From positions 682,001 through 746,000 of the forward strand of contig OZ234497.1 of the NCBI GenBank assembly GCA_965153455.1: a DNA stretch of 64,000 bases, in the 5' to 3' direction. Under the pieces are notes generated by a model that was given only the letters and a program-made list of their open reading frames with translations, had not been told where the DNA came from and made no database searches. The stretch comes from Sphagnum compactum. Lineage: Eukaryota; Bryophyta; Sphagnopsida; Sphagnales. Shown piece by piece: positions 32,641 through 43,022 of this stretch; position 1 is the first letter of the stretch; every line of letters begins with the position of its first letter. A program made the translations under genes and the position numbers.

Positions 32641-34274
32641 GCTTCAATGGTCACAAATTGTACGATTTCTGCAACATTGGAACATTACACTTATATGGTC
32701 AAGCTTCCTGAAATTTGTAGTCCAGGGTCAAGACCTTTCAATTTGCTCTCAACATGTTCCAAAATTAATTTAGGGGTTAGTTTGAATTTTGAAAAGCCTC
32801 ATCTCAAGCTTCAAAGACCCATCAAGTGCAAAAAAAACCAATGAAGAGAGAGAATGAAGGGAAGAGGTGGGGAGCCCTAGGGGCAGCAGCCTATGGAAAA
32901 AAAAGAAAAAAAAAACACACACACACATTCACATGGGGGGCAGTCTGATTTTCTGAGGCAAAAGTTTGGGCAGACCAAAAGAAATCATTCAGGCCTTGGG
33001 AATTTTTTAAGAAAATTTGTGGGCAGCTTGAAGCTCATTTGGGCAGTCCACAGGGGTGAAGTGGACTTTGGCAATTTGGCAAAATAGAAATGTTGAGTTG
33101 GCAATTTGGGAATCCCGAGCTGGCGCTGTTGTGTTGAGTTGGCAATTTGGGAATGCTGACATGGTAATGTTGCCTTGAGAATTTGGGCAACGTCCTACTT
33201 TGGCAAAGTGGAGTTGGCCAACACACAAAACTCAACAAAGGCCTATTTATAAGCAAAAAAAATAAGTCCACCAAAATCCCTTTATCGTAGGAAACACGCC
33301 ACACATAGATTGTATTCTACCTCTTACTTAGTGTTTTTTTTTTTTTTTTTTTTTTTTCCAGTTTTGTGATGTACCCAAAGTGGCAATCACCCATAAGATG
33401 ATTTAGCCAGATTTGACAATAAGAAAATATGAAAAATAAAATAAAAATCTAGCATCCTTCTATATTTTTGGCTACCTGCTGGAAGTTAAAATAGAATCTG
33501 GCGAATTTCAATTTTTTTCCCCAAATTTGGCGACTAGAAAACTCAAAAAACACTCATTTTCGCCACTTTCAAAAACAATTCGCCAAAAACAAAAAACCCT
33601 GGCGAGTCCTACTAGTGAGTCAGTAGCGGTACGCAACCCCATCGCCCCCGACACCCCCCAGAGCTTGGAAACTCTTGAAGCTCTCGATAGCTTCAAAGTC
33701 TGCATTTGTTTCAAGTGTGCTCCGCTCAAACGGTGGAATGCGTACTGGGGTGTCCTGGAACTCGTTGATGACATTGCTTTCACTTTCTCTCCGGATCATA
33801 TTCATGCTGATCTCACGAAATCATCAAGGTTTACTATTTGAAGCCAAAAGGCAAAAGCAACTGCCTCCCAACTCATGATCAAGCTGCAACCACTTCTGTG
33901 GATTCTGGTGAGACTAGACATTTCTTTTCTCTTATGGGCTTGATTACTATAGGTCACCATTTCAACAGAAGGTTCTCCCACAAACAACAAAGTAATATTG
34001 AAGCCAATGAGCCCCTAGGATTGTATGAAATTTGCATTAGCCACCCCTACGTTTCTACCTCCTTGGACTTCTGAAAAGTTTAGGGTTTAGTGCTTAAGAT
34101 TCTATCTCCTGGGCGTTTGCAATATGCGATTCTGAGATGATCATCTGGATGAATGATATCTCTTGTATGCTCTGGTCATAGCGTTCAGCCAAGCACGACA
34201 ACAACTTTGGGATTCAGAACTCTAACTTTAGACCTTGCAGGAACTGGGTTCTTGAAGGCATCAAGAGGGATCTC

Positions 34275-35705
34275 ATGTCTCATGGTGAAGCTCGTGTGGG
34301 GTCGAATGGGGTTCCTGAAGTTCAATTGGGCGTTGTTCATGTGGGGTCAAATGGGGTTCCTGAAGTTCAACTGGAGGTTGATCATGCGGTTCCTGAAGTT
34401 CAATTGGAGGTTGCTCAAAATAAGGTTCTCATTTTGAAGGTTCCCAGGTACATGCGAGAACCTCCAGATCAATTCACTCCAATAGAATGGCGACTTGGCC
34501 TCCACAATCGTGAAACCACTAGTGCAGCAGAGGATTTGAAGACTTCCATACGGGAAGCATTTGGGCTAGGAAATGAAGCAACCTGGAATGATTTCTGTGA
34601 TGATGTTGTGGATCATAACTATCATGTGAGCCTATTGAGATCCTATGGTCTAGATCATCCTCCCACCCCCTTCAACGAGGTTGAGGTGAAGAGCTCACTA
34701 GTGTTAGATGCTCTAGTCCTTATTGTACGTCTTGCTCGGCCTCCAAGAGACGATCTTGGTGGGCGTCCAGGATATATATTCATCAACCCTGCCCTAAGGT
34801 GTATTCTTGATAAGCCACTTGTTAGACTGAGATTGAGAGCCATGCAGCTTGACATTTTCTTGGTAGAAAATCAGATCCCACTGGCTCTACTGAAGAAGGC
34901 TGTCAAAACAATGACAGCAAGTGCTCCAGTCCATGGTCCCTCCATGGAAATTGCAATTTTGCACAGGGTGTTGTTGACTGCAATTAATCTGGTGTGGCCG
35001 TTTACAGGAGGGTCAGAGCATAAGCAATTTGTGGAGTATTTTCGGTCCACCTACCCAAAAGAGACATTAGCTGACACATTGGGTAATTGTGTCCATATCT
35101 TGGACTGTGTTTATCGTGTGGTATGTGGCCCCAGATCTGTTTCCGAACGACATTATGTGGAAGGCATTGTCCACATACAGTGTGGAACAAATCTGAAAGC
35201 AGCTGGCATTAAGATCAAAGCAGTTGCTGGCCCATTGGACAACCTTTCATTCCAGCGCAGATGTCTATGTGTACCTGCCATAACCATATCACAGATGACC
35301 GAAGGTTTGTTTCGGAATCTTGCAGTACATGAAGACATGAACTTGGAAAAGAGTTTCTGTGAATTTTCAGCCTACCTACAGCTCATGAAAAACCTCATCC
35401 GGGGGCCAGAGGATGTGAAACTACTCATCAAATGTGGTGTCATTGTCAACTTTCTTGGCAATGAAGCAGAGGTGTGTGAAGCATGGAACCGGTTAACCGG
35501 AGGGTTGTGGTTTGAGTGTCAATCAAAATCTATTCGTCAAATTGCAGAAGGCATCCACCAGCACTGCAATTACAGAAATGGCCAAAAGACTGAATTTTAT
35601 GAGAAGTCTTCTTCCAGGCCATGGTATGCGATATCTATCTTTGCAGCCACCCTTGTAACCCTTGGCATATGTATTCAGGCTTACGTAGCTCGTCATTGGT
35701 TCTGA
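34275..35705 (+). CDS. DUF247 domain protein, copy 2
   Basis: A 476-residue member of the same family as 3948-5471, with the same order of blocks ('AMQLDIFLVENQIPLALL', 'TNLKAAGIKIKAV', 'LFRNLAVHEDMNLEKSF', 'DVKLLIKCGVIVNFLGN', membrane helix after 'RPWYAIS'). The N-terminal 15-residue repeat has about two and a half units. It lacks six residues (the 'KLIDLP' equivalent) after 'LLKKAVK'. A one-base insertion just after 'AYVA' changes the last residues to 'RHWF', cutting about 11 residues after the membrane helix. Otherwise intact. Sequence and repeat number are closer to copy 3 than to copy 1, although its flanks match copy 1. Confidence 0.85.
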   Translation: MSHGEARVGSNGVPEVQLGVVHVGSNGVPEVQLEVDHAVPEVQLEVAQNKVLILKVPRYMREPPDQFTPIEWRLGLHNRETTSAAEDLKTSIREAFGLGNEATWNDFCDDVVDHNYHVSLLRSYGLDHPPTPFNEVEVKSSLVLDALVLIVRLARPPRDDLGGRPGYIFINPALRCILDKPLVRLRLRAMQLDIFLVENQIPLALLKKAVKTMTASAPVHGPSMEIAILHRVLLTAINLVWPFTGGSEHKQFVEYFRSTYPKETLADTLGNCVHILDCVYRVVCGPRSVSERHYVEGIVHIQCGTNLKAAGIKIKAVAGPLDNLSFQRRCLCVPAITISQMTEGLFRNLAVHEDMNLEKSFCEFSAYLQLMKNLIRGPEDVKLLIKCGVIVNFLGNEAEVCEAWNRLTGGLWFECQSKSIRQIAEGIHQHCNYRNGQKTEFYEKSSSRPWYAISIFAATLVTLGICIQAYVARHWF

Positions 35706-37705
35706 TAGAATGGAGCCTCATTTCCCACCCAGGTGAAAAATAAATCTTTTTCCTCCGAGCTCACCACTCATCGTTTATGGATTTTGCATCACTTATATTT
35801 CATTGTTGGCGAGTTAGGTACCTTCTTGTGTTGGCCCTGAAAAGGTCCCTCTAACTGCTTGTGGCTGTGACTGGGCTACCACATTCTTGCATGGGAACTT
35901 GGTAATAAAATTCAGCTTCCTTGATGAAGTCAGTGCATAGTCATGGCAGCTCATCACCGGTATCTCTTCAGTGGCTTTAGCAGATGTTCTGCATTCCAAG
36001 TAGTCACCAGTGGTGTGCTTACGAATATGTGCGGGGTGAAGTAGGCCCCAACCAGTACCCTCCATGCAGGTCTCTCTACAATGAAATGAAGTCTATCCTT
36101 ACAAGCTTGTTGCAGCTTGAAGGATGAGACTCTTGACTTTTTTAATTAGCTATGTCTCTTGAGTGCTAGCGAACATCATGACTAAATCTTGGCATTGGTT
36201 TCAGAAATGCAACGGAAACTGATGACCCAGATGTTTGTATAATGGATTGTGTAAGATTTTGGACTGATTACTATACTTTTCTCTACAACCACTGTTGGGA
36301 GTTGTTGAAGTGAGTGGGTAGTCATGGCAGCTTGTCACTGGTATTCATGATGAAACTGATGGTTTGACACTTTGTGAGCAACTTTGATAAGGTTATGACT
36401 GCACTGATTGTTACATTACCTTCAAATTGTTATTGTGGAGATTTCTCTGCAATTTCATAGAGAGGTCTTCCTTGAGAGGTCTCAGGCCTTGCTGCTTTTC
36501 TTGAGAGGATTGGTTCCACAGAAGAGCATAGGCATTTTAGTGGTAGACAGCAATTGCAAAGTGGTCTTGTGTTGAAAATGCCATGGTATTTAAGGGACTT
36601 GTATGTGAGGTTTACATGCTAGATTGGGAGAGCACTGGTCTTCCAGCGTGCAAATTCCATGTCTGACAGTCCAGTGTCAAGGCGAACCTTGAGGGCTCCC
36701 TGCTGAAATTGATACATCCAATCCTAGTTCCATTAGAATTGGGATCAAGGAATGGGAAATGCCAGATGTCAGAAGGGGACTGGGAGGGCCATTGAGGGGT
36801 GCATAATTCACAAGTGTCATCACTGCACAAAAGGAAAACATGGCCACTTTTCTTGCAATGAACAGAGGAAAGGTGATAAGGGGTGAGAGATTAAGGGAAC
36901 AATGGAGGAATGGGCTAGGAAAATTGGGGTTTGGAGACACAGCATTATGCTCTAGTGCTATTCAAGAGAAGCATCATTCCAAGCATCCAAGATGACAAAC
37001 AACGAAGTACAAAGGCAGAGTGTGCCTAGAACGTTGAAAAGAGTGTGACTCAATGGTTTTTCTTACTAGACAAGCTTAAGAGCATGCAACCTGGCTTTAA
37101 ACCCTCTGACAGGGAAGAAGTCAGCATCAATCCGCAAGAAGATATGCCAGAAAAACAAGCTGCACTGGGCAAGGGAGTATGCGCCAGTGTGAGGACATGT
37201 GAGGCATAAGGAAAGCAACATTTGGGGCAGAAGGGTCACTCACAGCATTTTTAAGGGCATCAGGAGGAAATTACAAATTACTATGATGCAACAGAAAAAA
37301 CATCATCCACCTGATATCCAAAGCAATGGCAACTGTGTGCTCCAAGGACAGGAACAGCAACAATGTGACTCCTGAAAGCAGAACCTTGCATGCAAGCCGG
37401 AGTGATGAAAGGCTGAAGCATCAAATGGTTGAGAGGCACTCTCAAAAGAAAATGCCAAGCTATTTATTACAATCATGTTGTTTTTGAAAACCTCAAAAAT
37501 TCCCAAAACCCACAAAGCAAGCAAACAACAATTGTAGGGATGCCAGGATGACATCACACATACTTCAAGCAAGCAACAATGGGTGAAAATTGAATGCAAT
37601 CTAATGGAACATGAACAGGAATGAAGGTCAGATGGTGAACAATCTTACAAGGAAGCTTGGAAGCATTGCCAACTTCCTTGGAGTTCACCTTGAGACAAGA
37701 ACTCC
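35706..37705. other. Gene-free 3' flank of DUF247 copy 2
   Basis: Switches from copy-3-like to copy-1-like sequence at about 35820-35835, with a short copy-3-like patch near 36125-36310. No gene recognised. Confidence 0.55.
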
Positions 37706-39036
37706 AAGCATGTCCATCATCAAACAACTTCAAATTTTCTAACCTCAATCCTTTGAAATTTTCTAGTTAGCTTTGGTACAATGTAACGACAGTGAAAAGG
37801 TGTTTCATAGAGATGCAACGTTCGACTCTCCAATCTAGGGCAATTGTTTCATACATAGTAGACAGCAAAAAGTTGTCTAAAGAGAAGATACAAGACTAGA
37901 ATTGCACCATTTGCAGAGGTTTTTTACTCAAGATATAGAGCTAGATCCTCCAGAGTACAACAACAACAATATTCTCCTTCATGAAAGTTTTATCTCTGCA
38001 CCTGATCAATATAATGGAAATATGAAAAGGAGTAACACTGCAACATACCTAATAACATTTCAAACTCTAGTGTAGCACTAAACAAAAACACAAACACCAA
38101 CAACACATATAAACAAAGCAATGTGAAACAAAGAGATTGAAAGCAAAACTTAGAAAACCAAGTCAGAGACAACTTATAAACATGATGACTGCTTGACATT
38201 GTAGAACTTCATAAAACACAAGCTCAAGAAACACATTGGTTGTAGCCGACTTCCCCACACCTAGGTGTTGGTCCTTCTACACAAATGAACTTGATGATTT
38301 CTTGCACCACAACGATTTGAAATATTCAAATTGGGGTTACCATGCCACATTTCCTTCAATATTATAATTCTTTCAGCAAATGGTGCCAATTATTAATAAT
38401 AAATACGATACTTAAATCTTAAGGCCACTACTACTAATCTTACTATGAGCCGTTAAAAATTGAAAGTGTGAACCCCAAATTTGTTCACGTCTTGAGGTTT
38501 GTGCCAAGCAAAATGAATTTTGTCACAAATGAAAAGGAATCTATCTGTACGGTTAGGGGGAGTTCAACTTCAATTGTGCATGATTTAGCATGAACTACAA
38601 CTCAGTTGCCACACCACCTCCTTGGGTCCATCTCCAACCGCAATTGCAAATGAGCAATATGCAGGCCCAGTTGAGTTCACTTGTCTCGAACTTGACCTCT
38701 TGGTTTGAACTACAATGTCAAGTGAAGTCCACATGAACCACACCATAGATCCACATCCACTCTTGGTCTGGCTTTGTTAAGAGGGCACATTCAACTAGTA
38801 TGATAGCTATGAAATACAGAAGCGAGATGGTTGTTGAATAGTTGGCATTGGATTACTTTGCTCTGATGCGTCCTCCTCTGGGTCTTTTGTGGTGATATAT
38901 CGAGCTGGCCATCATTTCATAGTGTAGTTGAATGGCGTGTTACATGACAGAAAATGTTTTTGCACTTTAAGAGTAGCATTTAACACCCTAGCATATTTCG
39001 GTACAAGGCAATGTAAAGGCCGACCTTTTTGGTGTG
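37706..39036. repeat. Shared noncoding module, copy 2
   Basis: Same orientation as 7440-8770 and nearly identical; ends at the Helitron A terminus. Confidence 0.75.
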
Positions 39037-39563
39037 ACTAGTGGGTACCCGTGACCTTTGGACACTGTGAAGTCCCCCGGTTTCTTTAAACCAAGAGAGA
39101 CACACACAAAGGCGCAGCTATTTTTATTTTTTATTTTATTTATTTTTTGTGATGAAAATCTGTTGAAAAGTCCCCCATGAAAACATACATGGTGAAGCAA
39201 GCATTTTGGAAAATTTTCAAAAAAAAAAAAAAATCGCCACATTTCCAGGAGGGGAAAAAAAAGAGTTTCCTGCACGGTCACTTTACTGCCACCACGACCC
39301 GCACCTGGCGCTGGAACATTTTAGGCCAGGTGCGGCTCATTTCAAGACCTCGTTTCTGTCATCTGGGGGGTTGGAGAATCGTGTCTCTCCGCCACCACAA
39401 CCAGCACCTGGCACTGGAACATTTCAGGCTAGGTGCGGCTCATTTCAAAACCTCGTTTCTGTCATCTGGGGGGTTGCAGAATCGACCTCGCAGAGACTGT
39501 TAACGGGTCGGAATGGACAGGTTCAGACAGACACACTGACAGACCAAGTAAATTAATTTAATA
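39037..39563 (-). mobile_element. Short Helitron A, copy 2
   Basis: CTAG at 39037-39040 on the minus strand with T flank; same hairpin and interior as 8771-9294. Present at the same site in both duplicates. Confidence 0.7.
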
Positions 39564-40092
39564 CTAGTGGGTACCCGTTAATTGTTTCAACCAATTAATA
39601 ACTCTTGTTGTTGTTCTGTCTGTGTACTATATAAGCAGTGTTGGGCGGGTATTTGATATGTTGAATAACCTCCACGTCTCGGTATTTGTAAAATGGGAAT
39701 TAAAAGAATTAAAACTCGGAGTCAAAGACTCACAAGTTTCGGGTATTTGAAAAAAATTCAGAATCAAAGAACCGTTGCCGGTTCTGGTTATTTCAAAAAA
39801 ACCTCACAGAACTGCCGGGTTTCACGAAAACCCGAAAAAGAAGAGCTAGGCAGGTTTTTGGGCGGTTATTTTACTTTTACAATTTGGGATCTGTGTTTTA
39901 GGACCTCTACAGACGGATACACGAGATCTAAGTTTTAGGACCTCGACGGACAGACGAGATCTAGGTTTCAGGACATTGACAGACGGACAGACGGGATCTG
40001 GGTTTTTATCTCCTCGAATTGATACTTCAAAATTGACCCCTCAAATTGGCACCTCGACAGACGCACAGACAGACTTAGTGAAATAATATATA
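39564..40092 (-). mobile_element. Short Helitron B, copy 2
   Basis: Intact CTAG at 39564-39567 with T flank and the TTAATTG/CAATTAA hairpin. The interior has 'cgggtttcacgaaaaccc' and GACGGACAGAC tracts. The right end abuts another Helitron 3' end. Confidence 0.7.
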
Positions 40093-40686
40093 TTAGTGTT
40101 TGCCCCGTGCATAATGCACAGGTGTGTTATTTCAACAATGTTTGGTTCAACCCCGTCGACCCCCCCCCCCCTGCCGGGTCCTTCGCATTTCCCACTCCGG
40201 TTCTTTAACCCATCGAGCCCCCCTCGCCCGATCCTTCGCATTTCCCAGTCCGGGTCTTTAACCCGTCGATCCCCCCTTGAATATTCTCCCACTTGGAAAA
40301 GAGGAGGGATTCTTATGCCTAGGCTTTAAGAGTGGGAGGGATCTTACACCTAAGTGCCTTGTGCAGTGGCCTTTATCCCAGTTAAGCCCTTAGCCACCGG
40401 CTTTACTGGAATAGGGGGGCTCTGTAAGAGGAAGCTGAGCACAGGCCCAATTTCAGTAAAGGATGTAGCCAAGGGTTTTACATCAGCCTTTTTTTTTGGG
40501 GCCGAACTGGTTTAGGGTTTAGGGCCACACACTGTCGTTGGATGAGGATTAGACTGCCAATTTTCATCCAGTCAGACAGGAATTTCCGCCAGATTTCTAG
40601 ACGTGGACAATAGCTACTGTCCGTCCGGAGTCAGGGGAGGCTTCATTGTCGGTACCATTCTTGCTTTACTATATGTAATGATGTGG
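40093..40686 (-). mobile_element. Non-autonomous Helitron, sister of 30614-31320
   Basis: The 3' end CTAA (40093-40096) has a canonical T flank and the hairpin GTGCA-TAA-TGCAC. The 5' end reads A then TCATTACATATAG, the canonical A/TC junction, near 40686. This is one of the few elements here with both ends canonical. The interior has a duplicated 'ccttcgcatttccca' segment. No gene. Confidence 0.8.
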
Positions 40687-40930
40687 TCTTTAAACTGTCG
40701 TAGGTGTTTCTGCCAAGTTAGGGCCTTGGAGTTAAACATTTTTCAAATTTAGGCCCTAATTTTAGTTCCCACCTCGCAGCAAGCCCTTGTTTGAGGAATG
40801 CCCCACTCTATTGGTCTTATCCTACACATAAAAATTTGTTGATTTTCGGGATTTGTTCTTTAGGGCAATTGTGGGGCACAATTTTTCTTGGTTATGAGCG
40901 TTGCCCATTGGTGGAGGGCAGCGGGTTTAG
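40687..40930. other. Ubiquitin-locus debris ahead of DUF247 copy 3
   Basis: About 40700-40815 is the inverted counterpart of 13600-13745, the 3' flank of the ubiquitin-like gene. The join to DUF247 sequence at about 40930-40940 is the left edge of the third duplication copy. No gene. Confidence 0.6.
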
Positions 40931-41546
40931 GGTGTACGAAACTCTTGAAGCTCTCGATAGCTTCAAAGTTCTCCATTTGTTTAAAGTGTGCTCCCCTCAA
41001 ACGGTGGAATGCGTAATGGGGTGTCATGGAACTCGTTGATGACTTTGCTTTCACTTTCTCTCTGGATCATATTCATGCTGATCTCACGAAATCATCAAGG
41101 TTTACTATTTGAAGCCAAAAGGCAAAAGCAACTGCCTCCCAACTCACGATCCAAGCTGCAACCACTTCTGTGGATTCTGGTAAGACTTGACATTTCTTTT
41201 CTCTTACGCGCTTGATTACTATAGGTCACCATTTCAGCAGAAGGTTCTCTCAGAAACAACAAAGTAATATTGAAACCAATGAGCCTCTAGGATTGTATGA
41301 AATTTGCATTAGTCACCCCTACGTTTCTACCTCCTTCGACTTCTGAAAGGTTTAGCGTTTAGGGCTTAAGATTCTATCTCCTGGGCGTTTACAATATGCT
41401 ATTCTCAGATGATCATCTAGATGAATGATATCTCTTGTATGCTCTGGTCATAGCGTTCAGCCAAGCACGACAACAACTTTGGGATTCAGAACTCTAACTT
41501 TAGACCTTGCAGGAACTGGGTTCTTGAAGGCATCAAGAGGGATCTC

Positions 41547-43022
41547 ATGTCTCATGGTGAAGCTCGTGTGGGGTCGAATGGGGTTCCTGAAGTTCAATTG
41601 GGCGTTGTTCATGTGGGGTCAAATGGGGTTCCTGAAGTTCAACTGGAGGTTGATCATGCGGTTCCTGAAGTTCAATTGGAGGTTGCTCAAAATAAGGTTC
41701 TCATTTTGAAGGTTCCCAGGTACATGCGAAAACCACCAGATCAATTCACTCCAATAGAATGGCGACTTGGCCTCCACAATCGTGAAACCACTAGTGCAGC
41801 AGAGGATTTGAAGACTTCAATACGGGAAGCATTTGGGCTAGAAAATGAAGCAACCTGGAATGATTTCTGTGATGATGTTGTGGATCATAACTATCATGTG
41901 AGCCTATTGAGATCCTATGGTCTAGATCATCCTCCCACCCCCTTCAACGAGGTTGAGTTGAAGAGCTCACTTGTGTTAGATGCTCTAGTCCTTATTGTAC
42001 GTCTTGCTCAGCCTCCAAGAGATGATCTTGGTGGGCATCCAGGATATATATTCATCAACCCTGCCCTCAGGTCTATTCTTGATAAGCCACTTGTTAGACT
42101 CAGACTCAGAGCCATGCAGCTTGACATTTTCTTGGTAGAAAATCAGATCCCACTGGCTCTACTGAAGAAGGCTGCCAAAAAATTAATTGACTTGCCAATG
42201 ACACCAAGTGCTCCAGTGGATGGTCCCTCCATGGAAATTGCACTTTTGCACAGGGTGTTGTTGACTGCAATTAATCTGGTGTGGCCGTTTACAGGAGGGT
42301 CAGAGCATAAGCAATTTGTGGAGTATTTTCGGTCCACCTACCCAAAAGAGACATTAGCTGACACATTGGGTAATTGTGCCCATATCTTGGACTGTGTTTA
42401 TCATGTGCTATGTGGCCCCAGATCTGTTTCCGAACGAAATTATGTGGAAGGCATTGTCCACATACAGTGTGCAACAAATCTGAGAGCAGCTGGCATTAAG
42501 ATCAAAGCAGTTGCTGGCCCATTGGACAACCTTTCATTCCAGCACAGATGCCTATGTGTACCTGCCATAACCATATCACAGATGACAGAAGCTTTGTTTC
42601 GGAATCTTGCAGTACATGAAGACATGAACTTGGAAAAGAGTTTCTGTGAATTTTCAGCCTACCTACAGCTCATGAAAAACCTCATCAGTGGGCCAGAGGA
42701 TGTGAAACTACTCATCGAATGTGGTGTCATTGTCATCTTTCTTGGCAATGAAGCAGCGGTGTGTGAATTCTGGAACAGGTTAACCAGAGACTTGTGGTTT
42801 CACGGTCAATCACAATCTATTCATCTAATTGCAGAAGCCATCAACCACCACTGCAATTCCAGAAATCGCCAAAAGACTGAATTTTATGTGAAGTTTTGTT
42901 CCAGGCCATGGTATGTGATATCTATCTTTGCAGCCACCCTTATAACCCTTGGCACATGTATTCAGGCTTACGTAGCTGTCATTGGTTCTGATAGAATGGG
43001 GCCTCATTTTCCACCCAGGTGA
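41547..43022 (+). CDS. DUF247 domain protein, copy 3
   Basis: A 491-residue intact member with all family blocks ('AMQLDIFLVENQIPLALL', 'TNLRAAGIKIKAV', 'LFRNLAVHEDMNLEKSF', 'DVKLLIECGVIVIFLGN') and a complete C-terminus 'AVIGSDRMGPHFPPR' after the membrane helix. The N-terminal repeat matches copy 2. It keeps the 'KLIDLP' residues that copy 2 lacks. Upstream, 40940-41546 parallels the leader region of the other copies. A shared leader and three open frames suggest that the family is expressed and retained. Confidence 0.85.
   Translation: MSHGEARVGSNGVPEVQLGVVHVGSNGVPEVQLEVDHAVPEVQLEVAQNKVLILKVPRYMRKPPDQFTPIEWRLGLHNRETTSAAEDLKTSIREAFGLENEATWNDFCDDVVDHNYHVSLLRSYGLDHPPTPFNEVELKSSLVLDALVLIVRLAQPPRDDLGGHPGYIFINPALRSILDKPLVRLRLRAMQLDIFLVENQIPLALLKKAAKKLIDLPMTPSAPVDGPSMEIALLHRVLLTAINLVWPFTGGSEHKQFVEYFRSTYPKETLADTLGNCAHILDCVYHVLCGPRSVSERNYVEGIVHIQCATNLRAAGIKIKAVAGPLDNLSFQHRCLCVPAITISQMTEALFRNLAVHEDMNLEKSFCEFSAYLQLMKNLISGPEDVKLLIECGVIVIFLGNEAAVCEFWNRLTRDLWFHGQSQSIHLIAEAINHHCNSRNRQKTEFYVKFCSRPWYVISIFAATLITLGTCIQAYVAVIGSDRMGPHFPPR

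Larger units (their letters stand above)
31392..40092. repeat. Segmental duplication, copy 2 (DUF247 block)
   Basis: Collinear with 1367-9809. Identity is very high in the 3' flank (35830-39036), lower in the DUF247 gene, where copy 2 resembles copy 3 instead. It carries a better PPR remnant, the dispersed repeat at 32945-33300 and Helitrons A and B at the same sites as copy 1. 31392-32490 and 33300-34270 hold no defensible gene beyond possible leader exons (AG/GT junction near 33831). Confidence 0.9.
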
